The position numbers and the translations under genes were made by a program. Positions 13,301 to 28,300 of a DNA stretch of 64,000 nt are shown one piece after another. The notes beneath the pieces are model-generated. The model was not told the DNA's origin and searched no databases. It saw only the letters and a program-made list of their open reading frames with translations. This DNA is from Haliclystus octoradiatus (lineage: Eukaryota; Cnidaria; Staurozoa; Stauromedusae; Haliclystidae): assembly GCA_916610825.1 (NCBI GenBank), contig OU744448.1, positions 20,005,032-20,069,031 of the forward strand. Direction: 5' to 3'. The number at the start of each line of letters is the position of its first letter. The first letter of the stretch is position 1.

Positions 13301-16300
13301 ATATGATGACCATCGTAGATCACTGTTCAGGGTATCATTATAACTATTTGCTCTATTATGTGACATTCATATCTGATTTTCATGAACATGCAATTCAACG
13401 TTCATGATTATATTCTAAAATTTTCATAAAAAACTCATGAGGTAATCGAATGGTTAACCAGGTTCATGGATTGTCAATTTGACTCTGTAATGCAGAATCT
13501 ATTTATAAAATCAAGCTGAAACTGTAGGCCTAACATTTTTCTCGTCGAAGCTTCAGGGAACTATTTGAAAAAAATACCTATATAGTAAATAGCCGCCATG
13601 AAATGTTGATGAAAGTTTACTGATATCATTGTAGTAATCTGTAGTAACTGATGCGGTATTGACATACCGAAGCATGCTGTCACAAAGTGTGGGATCCTGG
13701 GAACCTGGTTCCCGGAAGGCCAGCACAAAATAAGAAGGTTTCCAATCTTATCATGATTATTTTCTTATTCAAAATTTATTAATTATTTTTGAATTTCATG
13801 TTTTGAAATCCATGATTCTTGCTTCAAAGTAAATCAAATTTCTGCAATATTAAGATCAATTCTTCAAAACTATGAAGCATTCTAAATTCAATCCCAGAAG
13901 GTTTACAATCAAACAACACAGTTACCGGAAGATCAAAAATTTTGTGACACCCTGTACCGAAGGCACCCATATCACTCCTCCATTTCTGGAGGAGTGGCTA
14001 TTTTTGCTGAGAGCAATGATGTTAAATGCTTTTTATTGATCTTAGCCACGACACTGCAGATCAATTTTAACAGATTTATCGCAGATAGGCCTTGATATTC
14101 AATGCGCAATGATGCGTCATTCCACTTACCATCCTTAGATGGTACTCATTTGATGTTTTTGATAAATTTCAAGGCCGGGGCTTTCGGAGAATTTGGACTG
14201 TAGTTGATCAGATATGATCAGCACTTAATTTTGGTTGCTCTGCCATCTTAGCAAATCCTAAGTTATCATTGTGAAAGATATATGATGAAAGATTCATCGA
14301 CTTTTTGTGCTTGCTTTATGAGCTGCTTATTGTCAATTCATAAAGGATGAGAAGTTATAAATTTTGTGAGCTGTGTTTCATGGTAGAAAGATAAAAAAGG
14401 TAAGGTGCTATTTCAAGTTAGAAATACGTTATGCAAAGAATCGAAGACAAGACTTTTTTATGATTCTCATACTAATCATCATCATCAATCATCATTTATT
14501 CAGAGAACCTTTCAAAGTAGATTGTAATACAAATTACAATTAACAGTTTTCCCAACCGCACTATAACTGTAATTATGTAAGCCTGGTATTCAATCTCATG
14601 CAACTATTGAACTTTAAAACAGTAATCAAAGATGCTGATTTGGGACAAATCGAATTAGATTATTGGATAGTTTTTTGAAAAGGTGATTGTGATAAGGATG
14701 ACAAAGATTCTGTAATATAAATTATTGAAATATATGGAATTTTATCGCACCTTTTGATCTAGACTCTCCAATATCCACAAGAGTTTCTCTTCTACTTGCA
14801 TTTCTGTCTTCAGGTTGATCATTATCATGAAGTTTGAGTGACAACGCAACCTCCCAGAGCCAGTGATTGAATTCTTGCTGGGCATGTGGATGGATAATTT
14901 TGTTGTAAGATGTGACTGCAAGCTTACTGACCTAAATTACATCAGAATAGAAAATCAAAATGATAGTTATGATACACTGGTAGTTCAAAGGAAGTTATTG
15001 CACGGTGTGCAGGAGATCTGGGGCTTCCCTGTTATTATCGAACACGGGTCTTTAACATGCTTAGTCAACTTGGTTGGCTATCAGTCAGAGACATAATAAC
15101 ATCTCACCAGCTAATCTTCACACAAAATCAAATTCGACATAGCCTCTCATGTGCTTCAAAAAATCACATTCCACAAGAACACACTCATATTTCCCCAACG
15201 ACATCTACATTGAGCCAAGTCATCCACATTCATTCAAACACGCTGGTGCTCGAAAGTGGAATGATGTTGCGTCTGGGATGAAGGTGGTTACTAGCGATGG
15301 TGCCAAATTTAAGCATCTCCTCAAGAATCAAATGCATGTCAATAACACATTTAATTAATTTTTACTCACTAATATATATATTAGGAGCAGTAATGCAACA
15401 AGAGGTAACTATTTTTAAAAGACTATCCAACATTTCCTTCTGTTTGTACAAGCCGTCTTGAATACTGTATGAGAGTATGCTAGCTACATTACATTTCCTC
15501 TATAAACGCTGTGATAGTGCTAAATGCAAACTTTATTGCATTCTTTGTATTACACAAATCTTTATTTTCAACGAATGAAGGATTAGAAAATCGTTGAGCA
15601 GGTTGCTGCTTTGACATGGTTGCTATGAAAATGTTCTTGTTGCTACGAGCGAGCTGTGAATAACAACTTATTCCCCGCTGTCGACGGGAAATAACTGATT
15701 TAGTTTAGGTCACGTGACAAGCAATCAACCAATCACGGACACTATTAAAAAACATGAAAATACTAAATGCGATTATTCCATTGGGTTGTTTTACTGAAAA
15801 ATTGCGAAGTAAAATCAAAATTGGACATGAATACAGCTGCCTAAGTGTGATAAAATGAAACCTTTATAGTTACGAGTTACATCATCAATTTTCTTACCTG
15901 ACCAATGATTCCAGGGTTGTCATTTTCAATAAGTAGTAGTCCACCGGGGTGATTTGGGAATGTACAGCCATTGACATCAACCAAAAGCAAAGCAATAACA
16001 CAGTGGAACTCCCGTGGAAGGAACAAAACTGAGCTGTCATCCTTAAAAAAGTGATATATTGCAATAAAATATAGATTTAATGAAATCAAAATCACCCACT
16101 TCAACATGACAAAATAAAAACATTAATCACAACATAAGATAACGGTATGTAACTAAATTTGATTTAATTAGTTAGAACCAAACCAGTTGCCAGAATATGC
16201 CTGTGTGTGGAAAGGATTATATCCCAATTAACCGGTAGGTCAGGCCCGGGGAACAGGGAACGTGGAATACGGAATAAAAAATGTCAAATATCGTTATTTT

Positions 16301-19300
16301 TGCCGCTGTTCCCAGCGATGTTTAAGCTGTTGACCTTTTGCGGTAGAACGCTGTGGCTCATCTAGATGGGCTAGGTAGTCTTGCTTAGAAGGCTTGGAGT
16401 CTTGAATGTTGAAACTTTCAAATAGATTCTCAAATAGATAATTTAGAAGTCTATCATTTCAAATTTAAGTACATACCTGTGTGTTGATTATTAAATTAAA
16501 GCAACAATTGAATTTTCAATAATGGAAGGAAAATCAACCACATTTTGAATTGAAGATCTATAAAGTCGTTTAACTGGGATATTTATTTTCAACTTCCTTC
16601 TGGTTGCATAAACAACCGATATAGAGGTCAAATTTTACTTTCCTTATCTGCACAGTCGCTATAGCAACAGCAGACAAAGTTTGTGTTTATTTGGCCCACT
16701 AATTCATTAAAGTGCTAAATTTGAAAAGCTTACTTTAAAATGTATCTAATGGTACAATACATCTAACTAATTCCAGTAACTTTTTCCACAGAATAGGCCT
16801 AGGTGCCGCTACAGAAAATACCTTATCTCCGTAGGATTTTAAATTGCTGGGAACTACAGTGAATAACGTTTCTGATAATCATCTCAGACAGCGTTGAGGA
16901 TGGTAAGGAGTCTAAAGTTCTTTCAAACAAATCGGACAAGATTAATGATTATGTAAAGATTTGTAAGTCAATAATAAAACTTTGAAAATGATGTGTTATT
17001 CAACTGGAATAAGGTATATATAGGCCTTTAAAATAAAATTATAAACTAAAGTTGATTACAAAACTAAATGTTCAACTAATGCAACGTATTGAACATCATA
17101 AGCTACAGTACAATCATGTATATACTATCAATAACTTAATTTTTGAATTCCACATATCCACAAATTAAAAGGATCATGGTGTCCTCTAAAAATATAAGCG
17201 CAGGAATCTACTTAAATTTAAAATGATGTACCTCTAAATTATGTCTTGAGAATCTATTTGAAAGTGTGAACAAGCAAGATTTTAAGCCTTCTAAGCAAGA
17301 CTACTTAGCCCATCTAGATGAGCTACAGCTTTCTACCGCAAAAAGCCAACAGCTCAAACATCGCTGGGAACAGCGGCAAAAAATTACAATATTTGACATT
17401 TTTTATTTCGTATTCCGCGTTCCGCGGGCCTGGCCCACTGCCAATAAACTCTCATTCTCTATTTGATATTTTTCAGAAGGTAATTACTATTTAGAACAGG
17501 TGATTGCAAAATATGTCTACAATATATGCAAAGATATATAAAGCTGATTAGATAGATAGACAGATCATATATTTCAAACATATTAAAGGAAGATACAAAA
17601 TTACAAAAGATAGCATTGAGCCAAATATGACAGTTACTGTACAAAATATTAGGCTAGCTAATTACAATGATAAATATAATATGTTTGGCGTGACTCCTGA
17701 AGCACGAGAGCTTGTTTGTTTGGAGTACGTGGTTAAGGCAATTTATTATATAGCATTTTTTTATAAGAATTATTGGTTAAAAGTTAAAACTGCTTATAAA
17801 TTGAATCTATTGGGTTTTTAACAATGATTAAGGTATTATACAAAACAATACAAAAAATAAAATAAAATAAAAGAGGTAGCAAATATAATAGTAATATAAT
17901 AGTAATAGTAAAATAGTAAATCAAAAAAGTTTTAAAAGTATAAAATATTTCCAATCATATGTAAGCTAATTAATTGCAGCATAATACAAAATATTAAGAT
18001 AACACCAGGATGTTACAGATACAGTAAAATAAAAGTTAAAATTTGTAGAAATTATATATTTTTTTATTTATGATGAGCACACATAGCAATCATTCACAGT
18101 GCACACATTGTAATATTTTTCAATGAGGCTATCTTTCAATTTAGAAAGAAATAGTTTTCTCGAGCAATTGATACTGAAAGTCCAGTTGAAACTGTTCCAA
18201 ATATAGGGGAAAATGTAGCATGGCAAATTTTGGCTGGTCTTAGCAAAAGGCACGACAAAGAAGTTGTGAAGACGGTATCGCTCCTCTATAAAAGAGAACA
18301 TGTCCTGTATGATAGGAGGGCACTTCTTGTAAATTACCTTAAACATAATGGAGCATATACGAACTTTAAAAAGATCACCAATCTTCAAAAGACCTAATCT
18401 TTTGAAAATTGGTTCACTGTGAGCGTTGTATGGAGAGTTGAGGATGACACGGATACATTTTTTTTTAAGTTTGCAAACTTTCGACATGGCAGAACTATTA
18501 CCCCAAATAGCAAGACAATATTGTAGATGTGGATTAATCACAGCTTGGTAAATTTGCAGTTTGTGACGAGCAGTAAGGAAGTTTTTTAGACGGATCAGTG
18601 TGTAAATGTTCTTCCTAATACGTGTGCAAACATTATTTATGTGCTCATGCCAATTTAGTTTTGTGTCCACAAAAACACCTAAAACTTTGACAGAATGACA
18701 TTTGTTGATAGCAATATTATTGAGTTTTAGAATCATTTCAGGTTGTTTGTTGGAATTTGAGAATAGTATGAATTTGGATTTTGCTGGATGTAAAGTCAAC
18801 TGATTGTCAGAAAACCATTTTGATACTTTGAAAAGTTCCATATTTGCTTTTGTTTCAAGTTCTGATAAATTGTTAGAGGACATTTGAAGGGTTGTATCAT
18901 CAGCAAATAAGCTTGTACAAAATTCAGTAGAAGAAGGAAAGTCGTTAATAAAAATAAGGAAAAGGAGTGGTCCAAGGATACTTCCTTGAGGCACACCACA
19001 AGATATTGATTGAAGATCTGAAAAACAACCGTTAAAAACTACAAGCTGTTTCCTGTTTTCTAAATAATTTGTTATCCATGCAAAGGAGTTACCACGAAAA
19101 CCATAATGCCATAGCTTTTTCAGAAGAAGGTTATGAGACACAGTATCAAATGCTTTTTTCAGGTCAAGAAAAAGGCCGATGTGATATTTATGTTGAGAAT
19201 TTTGAAATTTATTGTTCAAGAAATTCATTATGCAATGAACAGTTTCTGTTCCTGATCTGAAACCAAATTGAAATTTGCTGAAAAAGTTTTCATCAAAATA

Positions 19301-22300
19301 TAAATAAAATTGTTTGTAAACGATCTTTTCCAAAACTTTCGAGAAAGAACTTAACAAAGAAATTGGTCTGTAATTGGAAAAACTGTGAGGATCTCCAGAT
19401 TTGAAAAGGGGTAAAACTTTTGCACATTTGAAAGAGGATGGTATGTAACCTGTTTCAAGAGACATATTTATTAAAAATGTAAAAGGGGAAATAATTTCTG
19501 ACTTGATGTGTTTGATACATTTGTTGGAAATTTCGTCAAGGCCACAGCTATATTTGTTTTTAAGATTGTCGATAACTTTTCCAACAGCAATGTCAGAAAC
19601 AGAGTGAAAATGAAAAGTGTCGGTATATGATCAACATTGGAAGGTACTCTTCCCTTATAGAGAGACTTGTAAGTCAGTGATCATACAATTTTATACAGCT
19701 GCGCTTTTTTACTCAGTAGTGGTAGGGGCAGAATAGAGTTGTCAATAGTAACAGTGCAGCCCATGCATAGGACCCCCAACCAACCAAGCACCTGGGCCAA
19801 ATAATTCTACTGGTGATGAGGTTAGAGAAGCATAAGACAAGGCACATTTCACATACCAAAATCTTGAAGAACTGGGAAACAGTTTCTGGTGAGACATAGT
19901 TTGAATAGAAGTAAATAGCAGTTCATCCACACAGTGGTATTACGTTACCTCTACTGTACCATAATTAAGATGTTTCAAGATGAGCCGTGCTAGTTGATGT
20001 TCTGCTGAAACAATGGGAGTATGGAGAAGCCATTTTCTAAGGTTATTAACATCCACATCTAGAGGCGTCCATTTGTCAAGAGGTAATACTTTGAAGAGAG
20101 AAAGTATATCCTTTGTAACAAAAAATAACAAAAATTAGCCTTAAATCACAGCAAAAAGGCAGGTCCATAGTACAGGCTCATTCAGAACAGATAGTTATTA
20201 TTACTGTATACCATCAGACAATCTAACCTACAAATTACTCACTCGATATAAGCTCATTGAAATTAGCATTCATCAAGGAGCAAATAATCAAAAAACGGCT
20301 TCTTTGTAATGGGCTCTGTTTTCATTTACAAAGTTAGCATAGAAATATCCTTTAGCGGTTGAAAAAATCATGAAGCTGTCATATTTTGATTGAACGTAAA
20401 AGCGGCTGAATAAATTGTTTAATTGGGCTTATGATGGGTTGAATTGATTTATAGTGACATATTGTACATTTGGACATGAGGAAGCATAATAATGTGGAAT
20501 TCTACTTATAAAATTATAACTTATCAGCAATTTGAATTGGTCTGGGATAGGCCTATAGCTAATTATAAGTTAAATGAAATACTGCGGGCAACCTTCTTGG
20601 ATTCAAGTTCAACTTGACAAATTTGAAAGAATAGCAAAAAATAAATACAAGTCCTTCAATCTATGTTTAGTGTGCAATTGAAGTTATTTAAGTCAATAAT
20701 ATTACAGTCATACCTCTTTCATTGACGTAACTTTTGACTGGACATAATCTAAGATGAATGATATTACAAACGGATGGTGTGCAGCTATGTTAGCGAGGTT
20801 GTTTCGACCATCTTTACAACAGAAATCCTTAGTACTTTTTAGCACAAAAGCAATCTGAAAAGTTAAAAAAATAAACTATTGAAAATTTGAAAACAATACA
20901 AACAATACAAACAATATAAAATATTTCTAAAATCGTCTAACATAAAATTAAATGCAAAAGCAGAAGACTGGATGTTTGATATCAATCAAATTTTACTTTA
21001 ACTATCAATATAAGTACATAAATGAGAGACAAATTGCATGGTAAAAATGTGAAGTGGATTTTACCTCGAATTCAATTAAACACACTTTCTCAATAAATGA
21101 TCGATCTTCAATTGGTCGTGCAGTGGCCATATTTGCAAGAGCTGACAAGAGAAATATGGCCTCGCCAGGTATCATGGTACTCACGTCAGCAAGCATAGAT
21201 TCAACAGACATATCTGATGTGAAGGCGGTATTACGACGGATAAATTTACTCATGACATTTAACACAGCATCTGATGAAATTGCACTATATGGCATTGATG
21301 CAAGAAATTGCCAGGTACCAGCACTGTAAAATTGAATGAGTTTGAATTAAAATTAGTATTGCAGTAATGATGTAAGATGAATTGCGTAGAATTTCAATGA
21401 TCTTTTTAAGATTGAGAAAATGATAGTTGTAGACAAATTGAAAAACTATTACGCAATTCAGAAGCCCATTATGTTGCTACTTGAGTATAACAGCTATACA
21501 TACCTTTTCGAAGACATGATTTGATGTGCTCCACGGAAAAAGAACTGATCAAACTCCAGTTGTAGTCTTTCAATGCTAAATTGCTGATGTACAGACATGA
21601 ACACAGGTGTGTCTTTAAAAGTATCCCCACAAATTTCGAGTCGCCAACGACAGTAGCAACTCCAATGGAATGATATTAATTGAACTATGAGTCTGATAGA
21701 ACAAAAATAAGATTCAAATCATTGCACACCGCAGCATATTAAAAAAATTCAGAATGAGAGTTTGAAATCAAAGTGAAAACAGTGTACTATCCTGTTCACA
21801 GTTTAAAAAAAACTTAAACATAATGAAACATGTAGCATAAGGTCTAAAATTATTACCTGACAGTCTGAGATACACGTTTAAGAAATTGTCGATATCGTAG
21901 ATAATTGTATGTGTCAAATATACGCCCAAGTAAAGTTACAAGACAGGAGCCAAATGCCAAAATTCTCGCCATCTCATTACTTGTAAACTTTGTCATGTCA
22001 TAGCAAGGTTCACCTTTATAAATTAACACATTAATGAAATACAGTATACATATAACATCAACAAAAGACATAATTTTATGATTCAAAATATTAAAAGACA
22101 CTAAGGTTATAGATATTTAAAACACAGATTAATTTAATGGTAATGAAATTCAAACATTTACTGAGTATCTAATTAATTTTTGAGTTCATATCCAATGCAG
22201 TTATTGTGTAGTAGATTATCTGAAATCACCATGATACTAGTTTCATTCTAGGCTGGAACATTGTTTGCTAGCACCAGGAAGGGAAGGTAGCTAAGTTTAA

Positions 22301-25300
22301 GGTAACAAGTACAGTCACATTTGTGATACTATGTGATTCTGCCTATAGAAAAAAGAAGAAACTCACACAAAATTTCAACAAGTTTGCAAAATGAGCAATC
22401 CAAGCAATCCCCAGTTAAAAAAAGTTCATTAGTTCATCATGCCAATAAAACTAATTCAAGATTCCACTCTTAGTCCTGCTTAACTCAGAATACATGGGGG
22501 TATCTGTTTCCATGCTCTAATAAATACAAATGATGTGGTGCTATTTGGTTTGTTATTTCTCACCACAATCATTTCTTGTGATCTTCAGCAAATAGAAAAA
22601 CAATTCTTCGATTGGTAACTGATCAAACATTGCCACAAGATCATTTTCTTGGAGTAGATACAAACAGTCTTCTTGATCTTCATCCTAATTGATCAAGTTG
22701 AAACACACACACAAATAGCACTAAGCTTTATTTTCTTGAAATAGTTACATATCGGAATATTAATATTAATATGAAGTGGTATCATTGGAATAAAGATGAA
22801 TATCAAGCATGCATTTAAGAAGCTAGTAGTCTAACATTGTCTGGGTCTGACAAAAGTAGGGATCCAGGAATCCTACATTCCGCAAGGTTAGAGTAAATTA
22901 AGAAGAAACTGGATGTTTTATGATTTATCGGTCAAACATCAACAAAAAAATTATCTAGCATGTAGGATTCCAGAAGGCTGAACCTTTTGTCAGACTCTGG
23001 ACATTGTATTAACATCAATGTACAGTAGTCTATTACAAATCATTTCCTGTAAATCTATTCCTGTGTAATTTTATTTAATTGTACTCCGTTAACTCTCTCC
23101 TTTGAAAATATAGTTTACTATGCAAAAATGTATCTCGTAATGCCTTTCTACGCCTCTGTGTAAGCTTTTTATTCAACCTTAGGATGTCACCCAAACATTC
23201 TGTTAAATATATTATGAAATAAATAATAAATCATATTGTCTTCAATTGCTACACAACGGTTCAAACTTAAATGGTAATGAACAATAAACCACTTCAGTAA
23301 ATTCTTGAATATTATTATCCGACCAGGTACAGATTAACTATACTATATCTGTGATAATAAATAATAAAGGAAAGAGTGTGAAGACAATAGCCCAAACATA
23401 ATCATAAATGCATGATAGAATTACTTCTTCACGGTCTTCTTCAACAAATGTCCAATTGGATGCTGCATTCTCATTTCCTGTTGAAGGTATGTTGTACTTT
23501 TCCAAGAACTCTTTCCTTCCCCTGTTGCCATCAAATGCAATGGAATTAAAAGACAGTAACAAAAGAAATCATCAAACTACAATATTGTTATGAACCTTTA
23601 AAAACTGCTCATGAACTGTTCATGAACTGTTCATAACCGTTGACAAAGAACAATAAAGAAGAATTTGAGAATATTGAATTTAATTGCTAGCACATTGAAA
23701 CGCCTCCTTACCTTGTTGGTAATGTGACAGTTGCAACCATGACAATAAAATGATGAACTAAAGGGCTATCCCAGAATCCAACATTGGAACATAATAACTC
23801 AAAGGATGGAAATTGAATCATATGAGCAAGTGGGGCAACACTTCCAGGGGGACAACGTAGAATGTGATTAAGCACAAAGAACTGATCTGGCAGAGAACCA
23901 ACTCTGAGTAGAATACCAACCTGGAAAACAGAAAAAATTATATCATAAAGAGAAGTCATAGATAGTTTTGGATGGGAAGGTTTAGCATTCCGGAATTCCA
24001 AAACATTTTTAATCTTCTTATTGTTGAGGTTTTACCTATAAATATGAAAATATCAATGTTCTTCTAAATTTGTTTCCAGAATTCCAACTTTTGTTGAACC
24101 TACCCCCTGCGTAAAACAGTTAGGAGTTCATGAACTCCAAGGTTTAGCTACACACATGCGTTGACGTTGGAGCATCACGAGATGCAAAGAACCAAATTAG
24201 AATCATCTGTTAAACATCATTTCATATTGTTTGACGTTGACACATATGTAACTATTAAATTTTCATCTAGCTACAACCATTTGTTGCAAAGATAGAGGCA
24301 AGTCTTACTTTGATATAAGATGATATGATCTCATAGTCTTTGGTATAATTGTCGATTGAAACACAAACGAGTTGTGTTATACAGTGGAACCCACTTAAGT
24401 GCAATTCAGATAGTGAAATCTCAGCTTATATGCAACCTGGCTTTAAAACTATATTGACTATTTTGTAGTCATGTCCTTGATAAACAATTTCGAATAAGTG
24501 CAAATTTGGATAACTGTAATGAAATAGTTAACAATTTTGACTTACACTTAAGCGGGTTACATTGTATAGAGTATTGCATACTGATAGCCTGTATTGGAAG
24601 GTTATGCATGTAAGCTCAAATCACATATCTAATTATGTAAAATCAGCTTAGAGATTTCATATCTGAAGGTGATCAATGACAGATCTATTGTCCCCCTCAA
24701 GCAGACCAGGAATTCGTTGATAAAGTACTCAAATAGATACATCTTATAACTCTGTAAGGGGTGATTAGGGAAACTTACTAGTCTCTGTATCCAAGCATCA
24801 ACATCCTTTACAAATCCTTCTTCATCTATCTGGCGTCTTTTGAACATGAATAATACAGTTATAGAATCACGTAGACCGCAAAGGTATTTGATTAAATCAG
24901 GTGATAGTTGTCTTGGTAGTAAACCTAAAAGAAAACCATCAAAGAAAAGGAGTTGTAGTTGTTTCTTTTCTGGTGCTGCATACACCATTTAATTAAAATG
25001 TTTTCAATTGTCTATGATCTTTAAAACTGGCTCAGTTTGATAAGGTGAAAATTACGGAAATATAACATAACACAATTCCCTGATACATGATGACTGTAAA
25101 AAGAAGGTAAATTACCTGAAACAGGAATATCACTACTTCCAATCACAATGTCTTTACAAGATGAATGCAGTAGGCATAAATGTGAATCAATCCGTAACCT
25201 AGCCATTTGTGTATTATACTGACGCAAAAGGAGTTCCTATAAATTAAAGGTGGAAACATTCAATTACTATTAAAACAAACTTATTTGGTTGTCTTCGTCC

Positions 25301-28300
25301 TCCTTTTTCCTTCGTACCCCTGCAAAAAACAGTTACGGAGCTCATGAACAGTTCATAAATGTTAAATCGACCCAAATTTCATTAACTCTTCATGAACTGT
25401 TTTCATGAAATGAATTCATAAAAAGTTCATGGGAATTGGGCCATTTAATGTTTATGAACTAGGTCATGACAATTCATGTACTGTTTGTGAACTTTTCATG
25501 GACTCCTAAACTGTTTTTCACAAGGGCTAGACCAAATATCTAATTTATTTACAAAAAACTGCAATTATTGTTTAACAACAGAAATGCTACTGTTGCTACA
25601 GATCAATTGTTGGGGAAATTTATGAAACATCCACAAACAGTTGAATGAAAATTGATGAAAGTGAAATGAAGCAATTTTTCATGGAATTTTCATCAAGAAG
25701 TTCATAAAAGTGTACAATTTAAAGTTCGTATTTCCCAAGGATTATTTTATAATTCTTTGAAAAAATAGCTTTCATTTGCAAAGAGCAGCAGAATTATCCC
25801 CTGTGAAACAATTTGTGAATATTAAATGCCAGATTTTCATGAACTGCCCATGAACAGCTCATTAAAACAGTACATTTAACAGTCATGAATTCAACACATT
25901 TTTTCTCAGATGTAGCTTAATGAAATATAAAAACACAGTTCAGGAGCTTATGTACAGTTCATGAATGCTAAGTTACCCAATTTTCATGAAATATTAATGA
26001 AATGTTCATGAACAGTTCATGAAAATTAGGCCATTTAATGTTCATGGACTGTTTACGAACCCATGGACTGTTTTTCACAGAGCAGTAGCCTACCTCATAA
26101 GCAATAGTCGAAATTTCTTTCAAATGACCAAACAAGATGATTGCCCTCTCATTGCAAAATTCCATCCATTTATATGGTATATCCTGAGAACAGTAGATAC
26201 CATCACGACAGGGTCTCTAGTAGAGATAGACAAAATAAATTGGACTTTGTTGATGCAAAACATTTGATTGCCAGTTAATATACATCAGGGGATTAATTAT
26301 ATGATATATAGTACCGTCACATTTAAAGATTTGTCTGCAGATTGCCAAACATCAGCTCGTTCATTGTGCCATCTCGAACGTATAGTCTAAAAATGAACGC
26401 AATAATAGGACAATTTGAGTAAATAGTTAACGAATAACGCTTTTTAGCATAGAAATTTGATGTTAATTTATGTATAACATATTCAATTTAGAAGTATGAT
26501 GCTATTAATGATCCATTTATTTTTCAATGGATTTCAAAGGATTTCAATAGATCTTAATGATTGAAAAAATTGGTAACAGGCAAAGAAATCAAAACAGAGA
26601 AGATGACAAGAGTTAAGTAGACAACAGAATTACTTTGAAAAATTAAACCACAACACAAAAAGATGGACCTACCTATAGATTATGAAAAGAAACAAGGGAA
26701 ATGGTTTGATATTAATTAGCATATCATCCTTGTAACATATTTTACAACCATTGTAATTTTAAGGTCTCTAGGTGAAATAATAAACATCCTGTTTGTAAAT
26801 GAACTGTCAACTCTGTGATATCCAAAGGAATTTAGTATTTTCCAAGGGATTATGTTGCTAATAAACATGATTAGCATATGATTAAAACATCTTTATTAGT
26901 GGTTACACAATTGGCATAGTAGAATATATAAAACAAATATCAAACGAGGGATGTAGTTGTGACTACTAGGATAGAGTGATCCAGATCAAATGTCTTATAA
27001 AGATTTGTGACAATATAATGCGAAATGTATGTTGAGATTAGTCTGTAACGCCTGCTTGTCAGTGGCTAAATTAGCATCCAGGAGCTTTAATGATTGATAG
27101 CTCATACCTCCCTTGCAAAACAGTTCAGAAGTTCATGAACAGTTCATGAACAGTTCATGGACGTTTAATGGCCCCAATTTACATGAACTGTTCATGAACT
27201 GTTAATGAACTTCTGAACTGTTTTTCGCAGGGGCTGTCATAGGTTATCAAGCATGAAATTTAAAATGAGGAACTTGATAGATACCTGAATCTTTTTGTGG
27301 CATTTAACCAAAGATATACGGCATTTCCAGTATGATAGGACCAATTCATAGAACTCTGATTCTTCTTTGCCTTTTCCTTCCTAAGAATAATGTAAAAGCA
27401 ACAAGAATGAGAAAGTCAATTGCAAGACAAACATCAGGCCTAGGTTTAAGTATAATAGAGTTGGCATGTAGAATTTCCCTTAACTTTTACCTACAAACAG
27501 ATTATAAAACAATAGCAATTCTTAATAAGGCCTACTTAATTGGTAAGATTATATACAGATAACTGTTGGTTGACTACTGTTTGCATGCTGTAGCCTTATT
27601 GCTCAACAGCACGGTAATATGCTAGGGTTTATTGGTTATGATCAGTATCACAGTCAGTCCTATAATTGATGGAATAATCATCAATACAAACATATACATC
27701 ATACAGCCTTAATGACATAAGTCTAATTGAAAACGATTCCCAGGAGAAGGTCTGCATCTTTGAAATCTCATCACAGAATTACAATGAACTCATTAATGTA
27801 GGCTATTTAACTTGCATTCTGTATTTTCTGATTAAATAAATCAGATCATAAATAGTTAAGTGTGGGTATACAGTACATAAAATGTAATGCATTTAAGCAT
27901 TTGATAGGCCTATGTTCTCCATTGTTGTTTGTGCGGACGTAACTAGGGCAGTTAAGTCTGCATAATAATTTTGGATTCAGCACCAAATCGATACCAGAAC
28001 TGATTTAATTACTTCACAAAGGCAAATGCCGTAAATTATGTTTACCTTGATAAAATCTTCTATGAAATCTTCTAAATGCATCAACTCTGGATTAGTATAC
28101 AAGTAGCTCAGCTGAATATCGTTGAAAGGTTGAAGAATTTCCCCAGTCATTTGTGCTGAATCAGATAACATGAAATTCTGTGATATGACATTTGAAGCAG
28201 TGAGTGGCTGGATGTCAGGTGAGATTTCACATTCTTTGTGCACTCCTTCCAAACATTCTTCTGTTTTTTCTTTTGAATCAGCTTTGACAACCTCTCTGGC

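Larger units (their letters stand above)
7071..14750. other. EPG5 introns 17-25 and the end of intron 26, mostly unremarkable
   Basis: Between the exons listed for EPG5, this stretch holds the small MITEs at 8393-8481 and 13678-13957 and a G-run near 7976-7987. The rest is AT-rich intron in which I see no gene, RNA gene or further mobile element. Confidence 0.5.
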
